The notes under the pieces: model-generated
Databases searched by the model: none
Told to the model about the DNA's origin: nothing
What the model saw: only the letters and a program-made list of their open reading frames with translations
Shown here: positions 45,981-55,643 of the stretch, piece after piece
Layout of the letters: every line of letters starts with the position of its first letter
How positions within the stretch are numbered: the stretch's first letter is position 1
Assembly (NCBI RefSeq): GCF_026625825.1
Contig: NZ_CP113065.1
Span: forward strand, 2,852,001 to 2,916,000
From: Pseudoxanthomonas sp. SL93
GTDB lineage: Bacteria > Pseudomonadota > Gammaproteobacteria > Xanthomonadales > Xanthomonadaceae
Length of the DNA: 64,000 nucleotides
Direction of reading: 5' to 3'
Position numbers and translations under genes: made by a program

Positions 45981-48407
45981 CGGATGCTTCGGATACCGCC
46001 CCTTCATTTCCTTCTTCACTTCGGCGTAGGTGGAATTCCAGAAGTTGCGCAGGTCCGAGGTCACCTGCAGCGGCTTGCCACCCGGCGACAGCAGGTGCAG
46101 CAGCACCGGCACGCGCCCGTCGGCCACGCGCGGCGTGTCCGCCATGCCGAACAGTTCCTGCAGCTTCACCGCCAGCACTGGCGGCTGGCCGTGCGCGTAT
46201 TCGATGCGGCGCTCCATGCCCGATGGCACCACGATGCGCACCGGCGCGAGCTGGTCGATGCGCTGGCGCAGTCCCCAGTCCAGGCCGGACTTCAATGCAC
46301 TGGACAGATCTTCCTCATCCAGCGCATCGAGCCGCGTCTTGCCGGCGAAGGCGGGTTTCAGCCAGTCGTCCAGCGTGTCCATCAGCGCATCGTCGGACAG
46401 GTCCGGCAGTTCCAGGTCCGGCATCCAGTCGCGCAGGCAGCGCACGCGCTCGCGCCATTGCTGCAGCGACTCGGGCCAGGGCAGCGCCTCGAGTCCCAGT
46501 TCGCGCACCGCGTCGGTCAACGCCGCGGCGGCGAGCGCCGGATCGACGCGGCCGGCGGGGCGCGCATCGATGATGATCTGGTCGAAGCGCGACTCGCGCT
46601 GTGCCACCAGCGCGCGACGCAACGCATCCCAGCGCACGGTGTCTTCGGTGACGAAGCGGTCGGCGAATTCGGCGCGCAGCCGCTTCTCGTCGACGGGCGC
46701 GCCGCGCTGGATCAGCGCATCGCGCGCTTCGTGCCGGAGTTCGCTGACCACGATCCAGGGTTCGCCGAACAGCGCGCTGTCGTCGAACAGACGCGCGGTG
46801 CGGCCATTCGCCAACTGGTAGCGCCGTGCATCCTGTGGATGCTGGGTGCCGATACGGTCAGGGAACGCATGCATCAGCACGTCGCCCAGCTGGTGCGCTT
46901 CGATGGTGGAAGGGGCGGTGGCGGTTTCGCGGAGGCGCCCCCGCCACTGCTTGGCGGCCGCGTCGATGGCAGCCAGGCCGGCGCGATTGGCGTCGTGCGG
47001 CGCGCGCCCGGCACGGAACGCGGCCAGCGCACGCCAGCGCGCGGCCAGGGCGTCGCCGCCCATGCGCAGGGGATCGCGCGCCTCCACCAGGGCGGCCAGG
47101 TCGCAGGCCACCGCGCGGTCAGCGCTTCCTGTGGCCGACAGCAGCATGGCTGCCAGCCGCGGATGCGTGCCCAGCGCCAGCATGCGCCTGCCCAGCGGGG
47201 TGATGGCATGGGACGCGGTCAGGGCACCCAGGCGACGCAGGAGATCACGCGCCGCGCCCAGCGCACCGGGCGGCGGCGGATCGACGAAGCGCAGCGCGTC
47301 GCTCCCCCACGCTGCCAATTCCAGCGCCAGCGATGCCAGTTCCACCATCGCTATCTCGGGACGACGCTGCGGATCGAGCCGTTGCGACTGCGGCCACAGC
47401 CGGTACGCCCATCCCTCCGCCACGCGGCCGGCGCGGCCGGCGCGCTGGTCGGCGGACGCTTGCGAGATGTTCGCCACTTCCAGTCGCGAGAAGCCGCTGT
47501 TCGGATCGTACGAGGGCTCGCGCGCCAGTCCGCTGTCGACCACCACGCGCACGCCGGGCAGGGTCACCGAGGATTCGGCCACGTTGGTGGCCAGCACCAC
47601 GCGCCGCCGGCCCTGCGGATCGGCCTGCAGTGCTTCGGATTGCTTCTCGACCGGAAGCTCGCCGTGCAGCGCGAGCACGACGATGTCGTGCGCCAGCACC
47701 TCGGCCAGCATCGCCTGCACGCGTGCGATCTCGCGCTGGCCCGGCAGGAACACCAGCACGTCACCGGGATGCGATTGCACGGCGTGCTCCACGGCGCGGC
47801 GGACCTGCACTTCCAGCGATTCCTCGCGCCGTGCCGGGAAGTGCGCGACCTGCACGGCAAACCCTCGGCCTTCGCTGCTCAACCGGGGAGCGTCGAGGAA
47901 ACGCGCCAGCTTCTCGCCGTCCAGCGTGGCCGACATCACCACCAGCCGCAGGTCCTCGCGCAGCTGCGCCTGCACGTCCAGCGCCAGCGCCAGCCCCAGG
48001 TCGCCGGCAAGGTGGCGCTCGTGGAATTCGTCGAACAGGATCGCACCGACGCCCTCCAGCATCGGATCGTCCTGGATCATCCGGGTCAGGATGCCTTCGG
48101 TGACCACTTCCACCCGGGTGCGTGCGGACACCGCGTTCTCGAAGCGGATGCGGTAGCCGACGGTCTCGCCCACCGGTTCGCCCCGCTGCCTGGCCATGAA
48201 GCCAGCGGCCGCACGCGCGGCCACGCGGCGCGGCTCCAGCATCACGATCTTCTTGCCCGCCAGCCACGGCTGTTCCAGCAGCGCCAGCGGCACCTGCGTG
48301 GTCTTGCCGGCGCCGGGCGGCGCTTCCAGCACCAGCCGCGGATGGTCCGACAGGCGGCGGACGATGTCCGGCAGCAGCGGGGTGATGGGGAAGGTGGGCG
48401 ATGGCAT
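45921..48407 (-). CDS. hrpB: ATP-dependent RNA helicase HrpB
   Basis: An 828-aa DEAH-type helicase. Walker A is LEAPPGAGKTTQVP (28-41), motif II is DEFH in ILFDEFHERHLAGD (126-129), and motif III is MSATLDGEKL. The RecA2 domain contains VLATNVAESSVTLPGV and QRAGRAGRVAEG. The HrpB C-terminal domain continues to the end. The start at 48407 (MPSPTFPITPLLPDIVRRL) is where homology begins; the frame stays open further upstream through a REP element. The 3' end is the third copy of a tandem 125-bp repeat. Confidence 0.95.
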   Translation of the reverse strand: MPSPTFPITPLLPDIVRRLSDHPRLVLEAPPGAGKTTQVPLALLEQPWLAGKKIVMLEPRRVAARAAAGFMARQRGEPVGETVGYRIRFENAVSARTRVEVVTEGILTRMIQDDPMLEGVGAILFDEFHERHLAGDLGLALALDVQAQLREDLRLVVMSATLDGEKLARFLDAPRLSSEGRGFAVQVAHFPARREESLEVQVRRAVEHAVQSHPGDVLVFLPGQREIARVQAMLAEVLAHDIVVLALHGELPVEKQSEALQADPQGRRRVVLATNVAESSVTLPGVRVVVDSGLAREPSYDPNSGFSRLEVANISQASADQRAGRAGRVAEGWAYRLWPQSQRLDPQRRPEIAMVELASLALELAAWGSDALRFVDPPPPGALGAARDLLRRLGALTASHAITPLGRRMLALGTHPRLAAMLLSATGSADRAVACDLAALVEARDPLRMGGDALAARWRALAAFRAGRAPHDANRAGLAAIDAAAKQWRGRLRETATAPSTIEAHQLGDVLMHAFPDRIGTQHPQDARRYQLANGRTARLFDDSALFGEPWIVVSELRHEARDALIQRGAPVDEKRLRAEFADRFVTEDTVRWDALRRALVAQRESRFDQIIIDARPAGRVDPALAAAALTDAVRELGLEALPWPESLQQWRERVRCLRDWMPDLELPDLSDDALMDTLDDWLKPAFAGKTRLDALDEEDLSSALKSGLDWGLRQRIDQLAPVRIVVPSGMERRIEYAHGQPPVLAVKLQELFGMADTPRVADGRVPVLLHLLSPGGKPLQVTSDLRNFWNSTYAEVKKEMKGRYPKHPWPDDPWSAQATHRAKPRGT

Positions 48408-48452
48408 GCGGCGCAAAGGATACGGCTTCCTGCCGCAACTCACGCAGGCATT

Positions 48453-48519
48453 TGTGGGAGCGACATCAGTCGCGATGGACTGCCGCGGAGGCCTCATCGC
48501 GACTGACGTCGCTCCCACA
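48453..48519 (+). repeat. Paired REP between hrpB and tatD
   Basis: TGTGGGAGCGACATCAGTCG (48453 on) is mirrored by CGACTGACGTCGCTCCCACA (to 48519), arms of 23 bp with one mismatch, spacer 21 nt. It lies in the divergent promoter region of the two genes. Confidence 0.8.
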
Positions 48520-48549
48520 GACCTCAACTCACCGCCTCCAACGACTAAA

Positions 48550-49371
48550 ATGTCCACCATGGATCTCATCGACATCGGCGCCAACCTCACCCACGAGAGC
48601 TTCGACCACGACCGCAACGCGGTGCTGCAGCGGGCGCGTGAAGCCGGCGTGGTCCAGCAGGTCATCACCGGCGCCAGCCGCGAGCATTCGCCGATGGCCC
48701 TGCGCCTGGCGCAGGCGCACCCGGGCGAGCTGTTCGCCACCGCCGGCGTGCACCCGCACCACGCCACCGAGTACACCGACGAGTGCGATGCGGAGATGCG
48801 CGCGCTGCATGCGCACCCGGAAGTGGTGGCGGTCGGCGAATGCGGGCTGGATTACTTCCGCGACTTCTCGCCGCGTCCCGCGCAGCGCAGGGCCTTCGAG
48901 CGGCAGTTGCAGATCGCGGCCGACATGGAGGTCGATGGCGTGGGCAAGCCGCTCTTCCTGCACCAGCGCGACGCCCACGACGACTTCATGGCGATGATGA
49001 AGAACTTCGACGGCAGGCTGGGGCCGGCCGTGGTGCACTGCTTCACCGGGACGAAGAAGGAACTCTTCGACTACCTGGACCAGGACTGGCACATCGGCAT
49101 CACCGGCTGGCTGTGTGACGAACGCCGCGGCCTGCACCTGCGCGAGCTGGTGCCGTCGATCCCCGCCAACCGCCTGATGATCGAAACCGACTCCCCCTAC
49201 CTGCTGCCACGCACCGTGAAGCCGCAGCCCTCGCATCGGCGCAACGAGCCGATGTACCTGGCCCACATCGTGGCCGAGCTGGCGCGTGACCGTGGCGAAG
49301 ACGTCGACGCAACGGGCGCCGCCACCACCGCGACGGCGCGCGCGTTCTTCCGGTTGCCTGCCCTGGCGTGA
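48550..49371 (+). CDS. tatD: TatD-family DNase
   Basis: A 273-aa metal-dependent hydrolase. Motifs in order: IDIGANLTHESF, ATAGVHPHHA, VAVGECGLDYFRDFSPRPAQ, PLFLHQRDAHDDFM, VVHCFTGTKKELFDYL, and MIETDSPYLLPRT. TatD acts as a 3'-5' exonuclease on damaged DNA in E. coli despite its name. ATG 48550 or ATG 48559 may be the start; no clear ribosome site separates them. It is divergent from hrpB across a REP element. Confidence 0.93.
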   Translation: MSTMDLIDIGANLTHESFDHDRNAVLQRAREAGVVQQVITGASREHSPMALRLAQAHPGELFATAGVHPHHATEYTDECDAEMRALHAHPEVVAVGECGLDYFRDFSPRPAQRRAFERQLQIAADMEVDGVGKPLFLHQRDAHDDFMAMMKNFDGRLGPAVVHCFTGTKKELFDYLDQDWHIGITGWLCDERRGLHLRELVPSIPANRLMIETDSPYLLPRTVKPQPSHRRNEPMYLAHIVAELARDRGEDVDATGAATTATARAFFRLPALA

Positions 49372-49414
49372 GGCGCCACGACCGGGCGCCTCATCGTGCG
49401 CGGACATGCCGCGC

Positions 49415-50689
49415 TCAACGTCCCCGACGCGGCCGCAGGTAGTGGCGCACCACGTAGTTGCCGATCTTGTTGCCCTGCTTCAGGCCGTCCATGCACGCGG
49501 TGCGGAAGTGGATGCCGGCATATACGCGCGACATCGCCGCCTCGTATTCGGCCTGTGACAGCGTGTCGAAATGACGCTCGATGCCGGCGGCCGTGTAGGT
49601 GTACGGCAAGGCGTCCGTGCCCAATACCCGGCGCAGCACTTCCGTCGCGCTGCCGGTCAGCGCCGACAGGCCGCTGGCATAGTCCGGGTACGGTGGATTG
49701 ACCAGGTACGACGTCCACTGGGTGTCGCCCGCCGCATGGATCGCGGTGATCGGCCGCCAGAAGTTGTATCTGTATTTGCTGCTGAACACGCCGAAGGAGG
49801 CATCCGCCTGTGCCATGTTCATCAGCGCGAACAGGCGGGCATGCTGCCACAGGTCCAGGCCGCGTCCGTTGACGATGCGCTGGGCGATGGCGTTGGCATT
49901 GGCGCCTCCGCCTGCCCAGTAGCGCGCACTGCGGCTTTCCGCCGACTCGACGTTCTGCGGGGCACCCCGCACCGCCGCGCTCCCGACCGCCAGGACCTCC
50001 TGGTAGTCGCGTCGATAGGTGCCACTGGAGCGGACCAGCAGCGGCGACGGACCTGCACGGAACTGGGTGACGTTGTTGAGCGCGAACGGCTTCACGTTGC
50101 CCCAGTTGCCGAACTGGGGTGCGGTGAAGCTGGGCGGGGTGGGTTGATAGACGCCGGGCAGCGCGGGTGCGGCGTAAGGCGCGTGTGGCGTGGCGGCACC
50201 GTCGTTGGCACGCCGTTGCAGGATGGCTTGCGCGGCCAGCATGCCTACGGCGATCCCGTCGTCGAGGCAGTCAGGGTGCGCGGGCGGGCACGACAACCCA
50301 GCCAGGTAGTTGTCGTAGGTGGTTTCCAGCGCGGCCGCCTGCGCAGGCACCGTCACCGACAGCGTCATGTAGGCGGCGGTGGCGACGGCAGCATCGGGTG
50401 ATGCGCCGGGGGCGGCCGGGTGGCGGCGTGCATAGGTGTCGTAGCGTGGATCGATGGAATTCAGCGCGTCATGGATCGCCAGGTGGGTGATCGCATTGAT
50501 GCGCGTCTGCAGCGGCGGGGCGCCCGCGGTCACGGCGGTCTGCCAGGCAATGGTGTTCCAGTCGATGACGGCATCGGCCTGGGCCAGACCGGGTATCGAC
50601 GCCGCCAGCAGCATGCCGGCCAAGCGGCTTCGCAGCCGGGGGGATCGGGGCAGGGCCCGCGCGATCATCGTGGAGGTAGGCAGGTTCAT
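49415..50689 (-). CDS. Exported vanadium-haloperoxidase-like (PAP2 fold) protein with altered active site
   Basis: A 424-aa exported protein (signal MLLAASIPGLAQADA). Against vanadium chloroperoxidase the anchors map as: Lys305 and Arg312 in KYRYNFWRPITAI (spacing 7, as in K353/R360), Ser339-Gly340-Leu341 in PDYASGLSALTGS, and Arg388/His394 in RVYAGIHF (spacing 6, as in R490/H496). The usual SGH is SGL, so the acid-base His404 equivalent is missing. Peroxidase activity may be lost or changed. The start at 50689 has GGAG upstream; an ATG 12 nt earlier is also in frame. Confidence 0.82.
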   Translation of the reverse strand: MNLPTSTMIARALPRSPRLRSRLAGMLLAASIPGLAQADAVIDWNTIAWQTAVTAGAPPLQTRINAITHLAIHDALNSIDPRYDTYARRHPAAPGASPDAAVATAAYMTLSVTVPAQAAALETTYDNYLAGLSCPPAHPDCLDDGIAVGMLAAQAILQRRANDGAATPHAPYAAPALPGVYQPTPPSFTAPQFGNWGNVKPFALNNVTQFRAGPSPLLVRSSGTYRRDYQEVLAVGSAAVRGAPQNVESAESRSARYWAGGGANANAIAQRIVNGRGLDLWQHARLFALMNMAQADASFGVFSSKYRYNFWRPITAIHAAGDTQWTSYLVNPPYPDYASGLSALTGSATEVLRRVLGTDALPYTYTAAGIERHFDTLSQAEYEAAMSRVYAGIHFRTACMDGLKQGNKIGNYVVRHYLRPRRGR

Positions 50690-50794
50690 GGTGGGCTCCA
50701 TTGCGTAACGAAGGGTGCCGCCAGCAGGGCGGCCGGAGGTAACCCGGGCAACCGGAGGGGATCGGCCGCGCGGGAATACTGGTGCCGCTGCGCT

Positions 50795-51121
50795 TCAGCG
50801 CTCGCGCCGGTTGTCGGCCATGCGCTGTTCCGGCGACGGACGGGCGGGTGTCGGTTCGAAGGCGACCTGCCGCACCGTGGATGGGCCACGCCGGCATGCG
50901 CGTCTTGCTTCGGCCATCAGCGCGGCGCGGCTTGCGTACACCTGGCCGAGGTTGTGCTGGTCGAGCAGTGCGCCGACTTCATGCTGGGCAGGCAGCCGGG
51001 GCCGCGCGCAGTCGATGACGATGCGGGCCGGTGCCGGTTCGCCCGGGGATTGGCCCATGGCCGGTGCCATGCCGGCGCCTGCCAGGCCTGCGGCAACCGC
51101 GATGCGGGCGAGCGTGTTCAT
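50795..51121 (-). CDS. Small secreted protein of unknown function
   Basis: A 108-aa protein with a Sec signal (LARIAVAAGLAGAGMAPAMG). The mature part has two Cys (in IDCARPR and RRACRRG) and ends in a charged, Pro-rich tail. I recognise no family. The start at 51121 follows an AGGA site. It is divergent from the CadC-like regulator (182-nt gap) and in the same direction as, and upstream of, the haloperoxidase-like gene with a 105-nt spacer, so the two may be coexpressed. Confidence 0.65.
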   Translation of the reverse strand: MNTLARIAVAAGLAGAGMAPAMGQSPGEPAPARIVIDCARPRLPAQHEVGALLDQHNLGQVYASRAALMAEARRACRRGPSTVRQVAFEPTPARPSPEQRMADNRRER

Positions 51122-51303
51122 GATGTTTTCCTGGACGACGGCCGGGGATCGGGCCTGTCGCCAGCGTCGTCGCGTTCGCCCGGCCGGTCTTGAGGACCGG
51201 CTGAGGAAACCGCACGGGCATGGCGGAAAAGCTTGGGAAATCCTTAGGCCGACGCCGTCGCCGCGCTGCGTTGAAGGAATACCAGCCCGGGTTGTGAGCC
51301 GCC

Positions 51304-53295
51304 ATGTCCTCGCCCGCCCCACCCTGCCACTTCGAAGACACCGTCATCGACTTCGCAGGCCGCCGTCTGTGGCGGGCAGGCGCCGAACAACCGCTGGAAC
51401 CGAAGGCGTTCGCCGTACTCGCACTGCTGGCGGGCGAGCCGGGCCGCGTATTCACCCGCGACGAGATCCTGGATGCCGTCTGGGGACACCGGCATGTCAC
51501 GCCCGGGGTGCTCAACCGCATCATCACCCTGTTGCGCCACGCACTGGCCGAAGACGCGCACCATCCCCGCCTGCTGCATACCGTGCATGGCGTCGGCTAT
51601 CGCTTCGATCTGCCCACCACCACCGCCGGACCGGAGGCACCACCGCTCGCCGCGCTGTCTCCGCCCGATGCGACGGACGACGGCCTGCCGGTGGCGTTAC
51701 TGGAACCAGCGACCACCGCCGTCGCGGTCCCGCACCGCCCGACGCCCCGGTGGCGCTGGCTGGCGCTCGGTCTGGCCGGTATCGTCGCGGCCGTCGTCGG
51801 GTGGTGGCCGCGCGACACCACGACATCGCCATCCGCACCCGCGACCGTGGCGGCCCGACGGGCGACACCTACCCTGGTGGTGATGCCGCTGAAGCCCATC
51901 GGCAGCGGCGACAGCGTGCGGATCATCGCCGACGGCCTGGGCGAAGAACTGATCTGCAGCCTGGCGCAGGTGGAAGGCCTGCGGGTGATCGCACGCGATT
52001 CCACCCGGCTGGCCACCGATGCTTCGGCCGACCCGGCCACGCTGGTGCAGCGGCTCGGCATCACCCATGCACTGGAAGGCAACCTGCAGCAGGCGGGGCA
52101 GTCGCTCCGCGTGCGCTTGCGCCTGGTCGACGCGCAGGGCGGCGGCACGTTGTGGACGCGGGATTTCGATCGCGACGCGTCCGAGGTGCTGCTGCTGCAG
52201 CGGGACATCGCGGAGACCGTCGCCGGCTCGCTGGCGCTGCGTCTGGGCCTGACCGACGCGCCGTCGCGCAGCGGCGATGCCGAATTCCTGCGCCGCTATC
52301 ACATCGCCCGCGCGCTGGTCAGCCTGCGGGACCTGCCGCCCGAGACATCGACCGAGCGTGCGGAGCGGGAATTCCGCGTGCTGCTCCGCGAGCGACCGGA
52401 CGACGCCCGCGCCCACGCCGGCCTCGCCCTGGCCCTCGAGGTTCGTGCGCAACGGCGGCCGACGCTCGCCGCCACCCTGCGCGAGGAAGCCATCCGCGAG
52501 GCGACACTGGCCCAGCGCCTGGACGCGACCCTCGCCGAACCGTACTTCGTGCTCGCCGCCAATGCCTGCATCGCCGACGACTGGGAGCGCTGCCTGTCCC
52601 TCCAGGAGCGGGCGTTGCGCGTGAACCCCAGCAATGCGGAGATGGCGTATGGGATGACGCTCTCGCTCGCCAGGCTGGGCTACCTCGATCGTGCGGAAGC
52701 CGGGGCGCGCGACCTGCAGGCGCGCGATCCCCTGGGCCGCAACGGCGGCTTCATGCTGGCACGCGTGCTGGATACCCAGGGACGGCACGACGAAGCACAC
52801 CGCCTGCTGGAGCCCCTTCCCGCCTACGCGGCCTATGCGCGCTGGTTCAATGCCGTCTGGCGCAAGGACTACGCAGGCGCCTTGCGGATCGCGAAGGTGG
52901 ACATCGACGGATCGAACCACCCCGATGCGTATGCGAAGCAACTCGCGCCCGGATACATCGCCACGTCGGAGGCCTTGATCGATCCTTCCCGATGGCCGCG
53001 CGCCATCGCCGAATTCGATGCGTACGAAAAAGCCACCGGCATGGGCAACTTCTCGCGCGTACTGGCACCGACCGCGCCCGCAAACGCTGCGTCTCTGATC
53101 GACGACCTCAACCAGGTACGCCAGCGCGGCTATTCCACCTGGGACCTGCTGCTGTGGACGAAGGACCTGGCCTACCTTCGGCGCGATCCCGCGTTCCAGG
53201 CCTTTCTGCGCGACAACGGCATCCTGGCGTACTGGCGCAAGCACGGGTTCCCGCCCCAGTGTCGTGCCCGTGGCGATGTCGTGTCCTGCGATTGA
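51304..53295 (+). CDS. CadC/ToxR-type membrane transcription regulator with TPR-like C-domain
   Basis: A 663-aa protein. An N-terminal OmpR-type winged helix (8-105; EILDAVWGHRHVTPGVLNRI and HTVHGVGYRF) is followed by a linker, one helix (150-168, WRWLALGLAGIVAAVVGWW) and a large periplasmic part. That part opens with a segment common to such regulators (VMPLKPIGSGDSVRIIADGL, ITHALEGNLQQAGQSLRVRL) and continues with helical TPR-like repeats. The regulator would bind DNA from the membrane in response to a periplasmic signal. The divergent small secreted protein and haloperoxidase-like gene are likely targets. Confidence 0.87.
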   Translation: MSSPAPPCHFEDTVIDFAGRRLWRAGAEQPLEPKAFAVLALLAGEPGRVFTRDEILDAVWGHRHVTPGVLNRIITLLRHALAEDAHHPRLLHTVHGVGYRFDLPTTTAGPEAPPLAALSPPDATDDGLPVALLEPATTAVAVPHRPTPRWRWLALGLAGIVAAVVGWWPRDTTTSPSAPATVAARRATPTLVVMPLKPIGSGDSVRIIADGLGEELICSLAQVEGLRVIARDSTRLATDASADPATLVQRLGITHALEGNLQQAGQSLRVRLRLVDAQGGGTLWTRDFDRDASEVLLLQRDIAETVAGSLALRLGLTDAPSRSGDAEFLRRYHIARALVSLRDLPPETSTERAEREFRVLLRERPDDARAHAGLALALEVRAQRRPTLAATLREEAIREATLAQRLDATLAEPYFVLAANACIADDWERCLSLQERALRVNPSNAEMAYGMTLSLARLGYLDRAEAGARDLQARDPLGRNGGFMLARVLDTQGRHDEAHRLLEPLPAYAAYARWFNAVWRKDYAGALRIAKVDIDGSNHPDAYAKQLAPGYIATSEALIDPSRWPRAIAEFDAYEKATGMGNFSRVLAPTAPANAASLIDDLNQVRQRGYSTWDLLLWTKDLAYLRRDPAFQAFLRDNGILAYWRKHGFPPQCRARGDVVSCD

Positions 53296-53301
53296 CCGCG
53301 G

Positions 53302-53817
53302 CTAGTCGACCTTGCGGTCTTCCGACTTCGCCTGCGCCATCGCTTCGGGCTCCAGCTCCTCCGCACTGCGGTTGAGCCGCACGAACACGCCCCACGCCAC
53401 CAGCAGCAGCGCGGCCGAGCCGCCGATCGCGGCGACGTAGGGCAGCTGCGTGGCGTCTTCGTGCATCAGTTCGAAAGTGGCGACCAGCGTTTCGATGGCC
53501 ATGGCGATGACGATGACCACCAGGAAGCGCGACAGGTAGCGGCGCACCCGCGTGGGCCCGCTGACTTTCACGTCGCGCTGCACTTCTTCTTCGAACACGG
53601 TCTGCGCCAGTTCCAGCGCGACCAGCCCGATGGTGAGCATGCCGATGCTCTCCAGGATGTTGTCGAAGCGGTTGCGCAGGCCGGCATCGCCGCCCGCCAT
53701 CAAAACGCCATGCCACAGCTCGCTGGCGGCCAGCACGATCAGCGCGATGGCGCACAGGAAGAACAGCGCGATGATCGCCAGGTGGCCGGCGAGGAAGAGC
53801 TTCTGCAGGTGTTTCAT
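53302..53817 (-). CDS. YqhA-family membrane protein
   Basis: A 171-aa protein starting MKHLQKLFLAGHLAIIALFF. It has four predicted helices (about 8-30, 45-75, 95-125, 128-150). The pattern NILESIGMLTIGLVALELAQ with FEEEVQRDV resembles the YqhA/UPF0114 family. Function is unknown. The end carries a charged tail (EELEPEAMAQAKSEDRKVD). It converges with the CadC-like gene with only 6 nt between stops. Confidence 0.78.
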   Translation of the reverse strand: MKHLQKLFLAGHLAIIALFFLCAIALIVLAASELWHGVLMAGGDAGLRNRFDNILESIGMLTIGLVALELAQTVFEEEVQRDVKVSGPTRVRRYLSRFLVVIVIAMAIETLVATFELMHEDATQLPYVAAIGGSAALLLVAWGVFVRLNRSAEELEPEAMAQAKSEDRKVD

Positions 53818-53895
53818 CGTACGTTTCGGTGCTCGGGACGGCACAGCATGGCGGCGCGGCGCGTAAGCCGCGCGTGAAGCCATCCGACGGGTGGT

Positions 53896-54834
53896 TCACG
53901 CCGGACGTTGCGTCTCGTAGGCCTGCAGGTGCACCCACGCCGCCTGCAGCCGGGGCACGGCGATGCCATGCGCTTCGGCACGGTGCACCATGTCGCCGAC
54001 GATGTGTGCGGCCTCGACGCGCTGACCGGACTCGAGGTCGCGCAGCATGGAGGCCTTCAGCGGCGAGCCGGCCTGGGTCAGGGTCTCCAGCGCGGTGGCC
54101 TGCGCGGCGGCGGCAATGGGGTGTCCGGCCGCGGCCGCGACCGCGACGCATTCCGCATACAGCGCGGTGACGAACGCGCGCCCGCCTTCGCCCGCCATGA
54201 CAACGCCGATGGGGGCCCGCATGACGCAGGTGGCGGCGGCCAATGCGGTGAGGAAGCTGTACTTCACCCACTGCGCCTGCGCGATGCGGTCGGTGTACGC
54301 ATGGTCGATGCCGGCGCCTGCACACAGGCGCGCGAGCTGCTGCAGGCGGTCGCTGGCGGGTTGACCCTCGCGTTCGCCGAACGTCATCGACGCCGGCGTG
54401 CCCAGATGGCGGATCTCGCCCGCGCTGCCGAGCACCACGCTGATGAAGCACAGCCCGCCCGCCACGCGGTCGGCACCGAAACGCGCATCCAGCAGGCCGT
54501 AGTGGCGCAGTCCGTTGAGCAGCGGAAGTACGTCGGCCCCCGCGTCCATCGCCGGCGCGATGCTGTCCATCGCGCTGTCCAGGTCGTACGCCTTGCAACT
54601 CAGCAGGACCAGGTCGAAGGGCGCCTGCGCCACGCGCGCCGGCAGTTCCTCCGCGGTGACGGTGTCGACCCGCAACGTGGCGTCGCCCAACGGACTGTCG
54701 ATACGCAGCCCGTGCTCACGCAGCAGGGCGGCGCGCGCGGGCCGCACCAGGAAGGTCACGTCCGCGCCCGACTGTGCCAGGCGGCCACCGAAATAGCCGC
54801 CGGTGCCGCCGGCGCCGAGCACCAGCACGCGCAT
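53896..54834 (-). CDS. panE: 2-dehydropantoate 2-reductase-like protein
   Basis: A 312-aa ketopantoate-reductase-family protein, the NADPH enzyme making pantoate for coenzyme A. The NADP site is MRVLVLGAGGTGGYFGGRLA. A conserved Lys is in LLSCKAYDLDSA, and the C-terminal domain has QAQWVKYSFLTALAA with Lys and SMLRDLESGQRVEAAHIVGD. The start at 54834 overlaps the ABC permease stop (TGATG). Paralogues with other substrates are common, so the gene symbol is tentative. Confidence 0.85.
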   Translation of the reverse strand: MRVLVLGAGGTGGYFGGRLAQSGADVTFLVRPARAALLREHGLRIDSPLGDATLRVDTVTAEELPARVAQAPFDLVLLSCKAYDLDSAMDSIAPAMDAGADVLPLLNGLRHYGLLDARFGADRVAGGLCFISVVLGSAGEIRHLGTPASMTFGEREGQPASDRLQQLARLCAGAGIDHAYTDRIAQAQWVKYSFLTALAAATCVMRAPIGVVMAGEGGRAFVTALYAECVAVAAAAGHPIAAAAQATALETLTQAGSPLKASMLRDLESGQRVEAAHIVGDMVHRAEAHGIAVPRLQAAWVHLQAYETQRPA

Positions 54835-55643
54835 CAGCTGCGCAGCCCCACGCCCTTCTTCAGCAGCCACAGGCCCAGCGCAGCCAGCGCGACGACGAAG
54901 CCGATCATCAGCGCGTACGCCACCCACAGCGGCACGTCGCTGGTGCCCAGCAGGCCGTAGCGGAAGGCGTTGACCATGTAGAAGATCGGATTGGCGTGCG
55001 TCAGCGCCTCGGCCCACGGCGGCAGCAGCTTGACCGAGTAGAACACACCGCCCAGGTAGGTCAGCGGGGTCAGGATGAAGGTCGGCACGATGGCGATGTC
55101 GTCGAACTTCTTCGCGTACGCCGCGTTGACGAAACCGGCCAGCGAGAAGATCGTCGCGCCCAGCAGTACGGTGGTGATGGTCACCAGCGGATGCGGTATG
55201 CGGACCTTGGTGAAGAACATCGCGATCACCAGCACGATGGTGCCCACCATCAGGCCGCGCAGCACCGCGCCGGCCACGTAGCCCAGCAGGATCACCCAGT
55301 TGGGCATCGGGCTGACCAGCAGCTCTTCCACGTGGCGGCCGAACTTGGCGCCGAAGAAGCTGGAGCTGATGTTGCCGTAGCTGTTCTGGATGATGCTCAT
55401 CATCACCAGGCCGGGCACGATGAACTCCATGTAGCTGTAGCCGCCCATGTCGCCGATGCGGCTGCCGATCAGGCCGCCGAAGATCAGGAAGTACAGCGTC
55501 ATGGTGATGGCCGGCGGCACCAGGGTCTGGCCCCAGATGCGCAGGATGCGGTTGACTTCGCGGCGCACGATGGTGCCCAGCGCGACGAAGTTCTTCTGCA
55601 GCGGCGTGGTCTGGCTGGTTTCCTGCGGATGGAGGGCGCTCAT
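54834..55643 (-). CDS. ABC-2 type transporter permease (YadH-like)
   Basis: A 269-aa permease with six predicted helices. It matches the YadH/DrrB class: IWGQTLVPPAITMTLYFLIF, YMEFIVPGLVMMSIIQNSYG and LTPLTYLGGVFYSVKLLPPW. It pairs with the ATP-binding gene just upstream (ATGA overlap) and has a one-base overlap with panE. The exported substrate is unknown. Confidence 0.9.
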   Translation of the reverse strand: MSALHPQETSQTTPLQKNFVALGTIVRREVNRILRIWGQTLVPPAITMTLYFLIFGGLIGSRIGDMGGYSYMEFIVPGLVMMSIIQNSYGNISSSFFGAKFGRHVEELLVSPMPNWVILLGYVAGAVLRGLMVGTIVLVIAMFFTKVRIPHPLVTITTVLLGATIFSLAGFVNAAYAKKFDDIAIVPTFILTPLTYLGGVFYSVKLLPPWAEALTHANPIFYMVNAFRYGLLGTSDVPLWVAYALMIGFVVALAALGLWLLKKGVGLRS

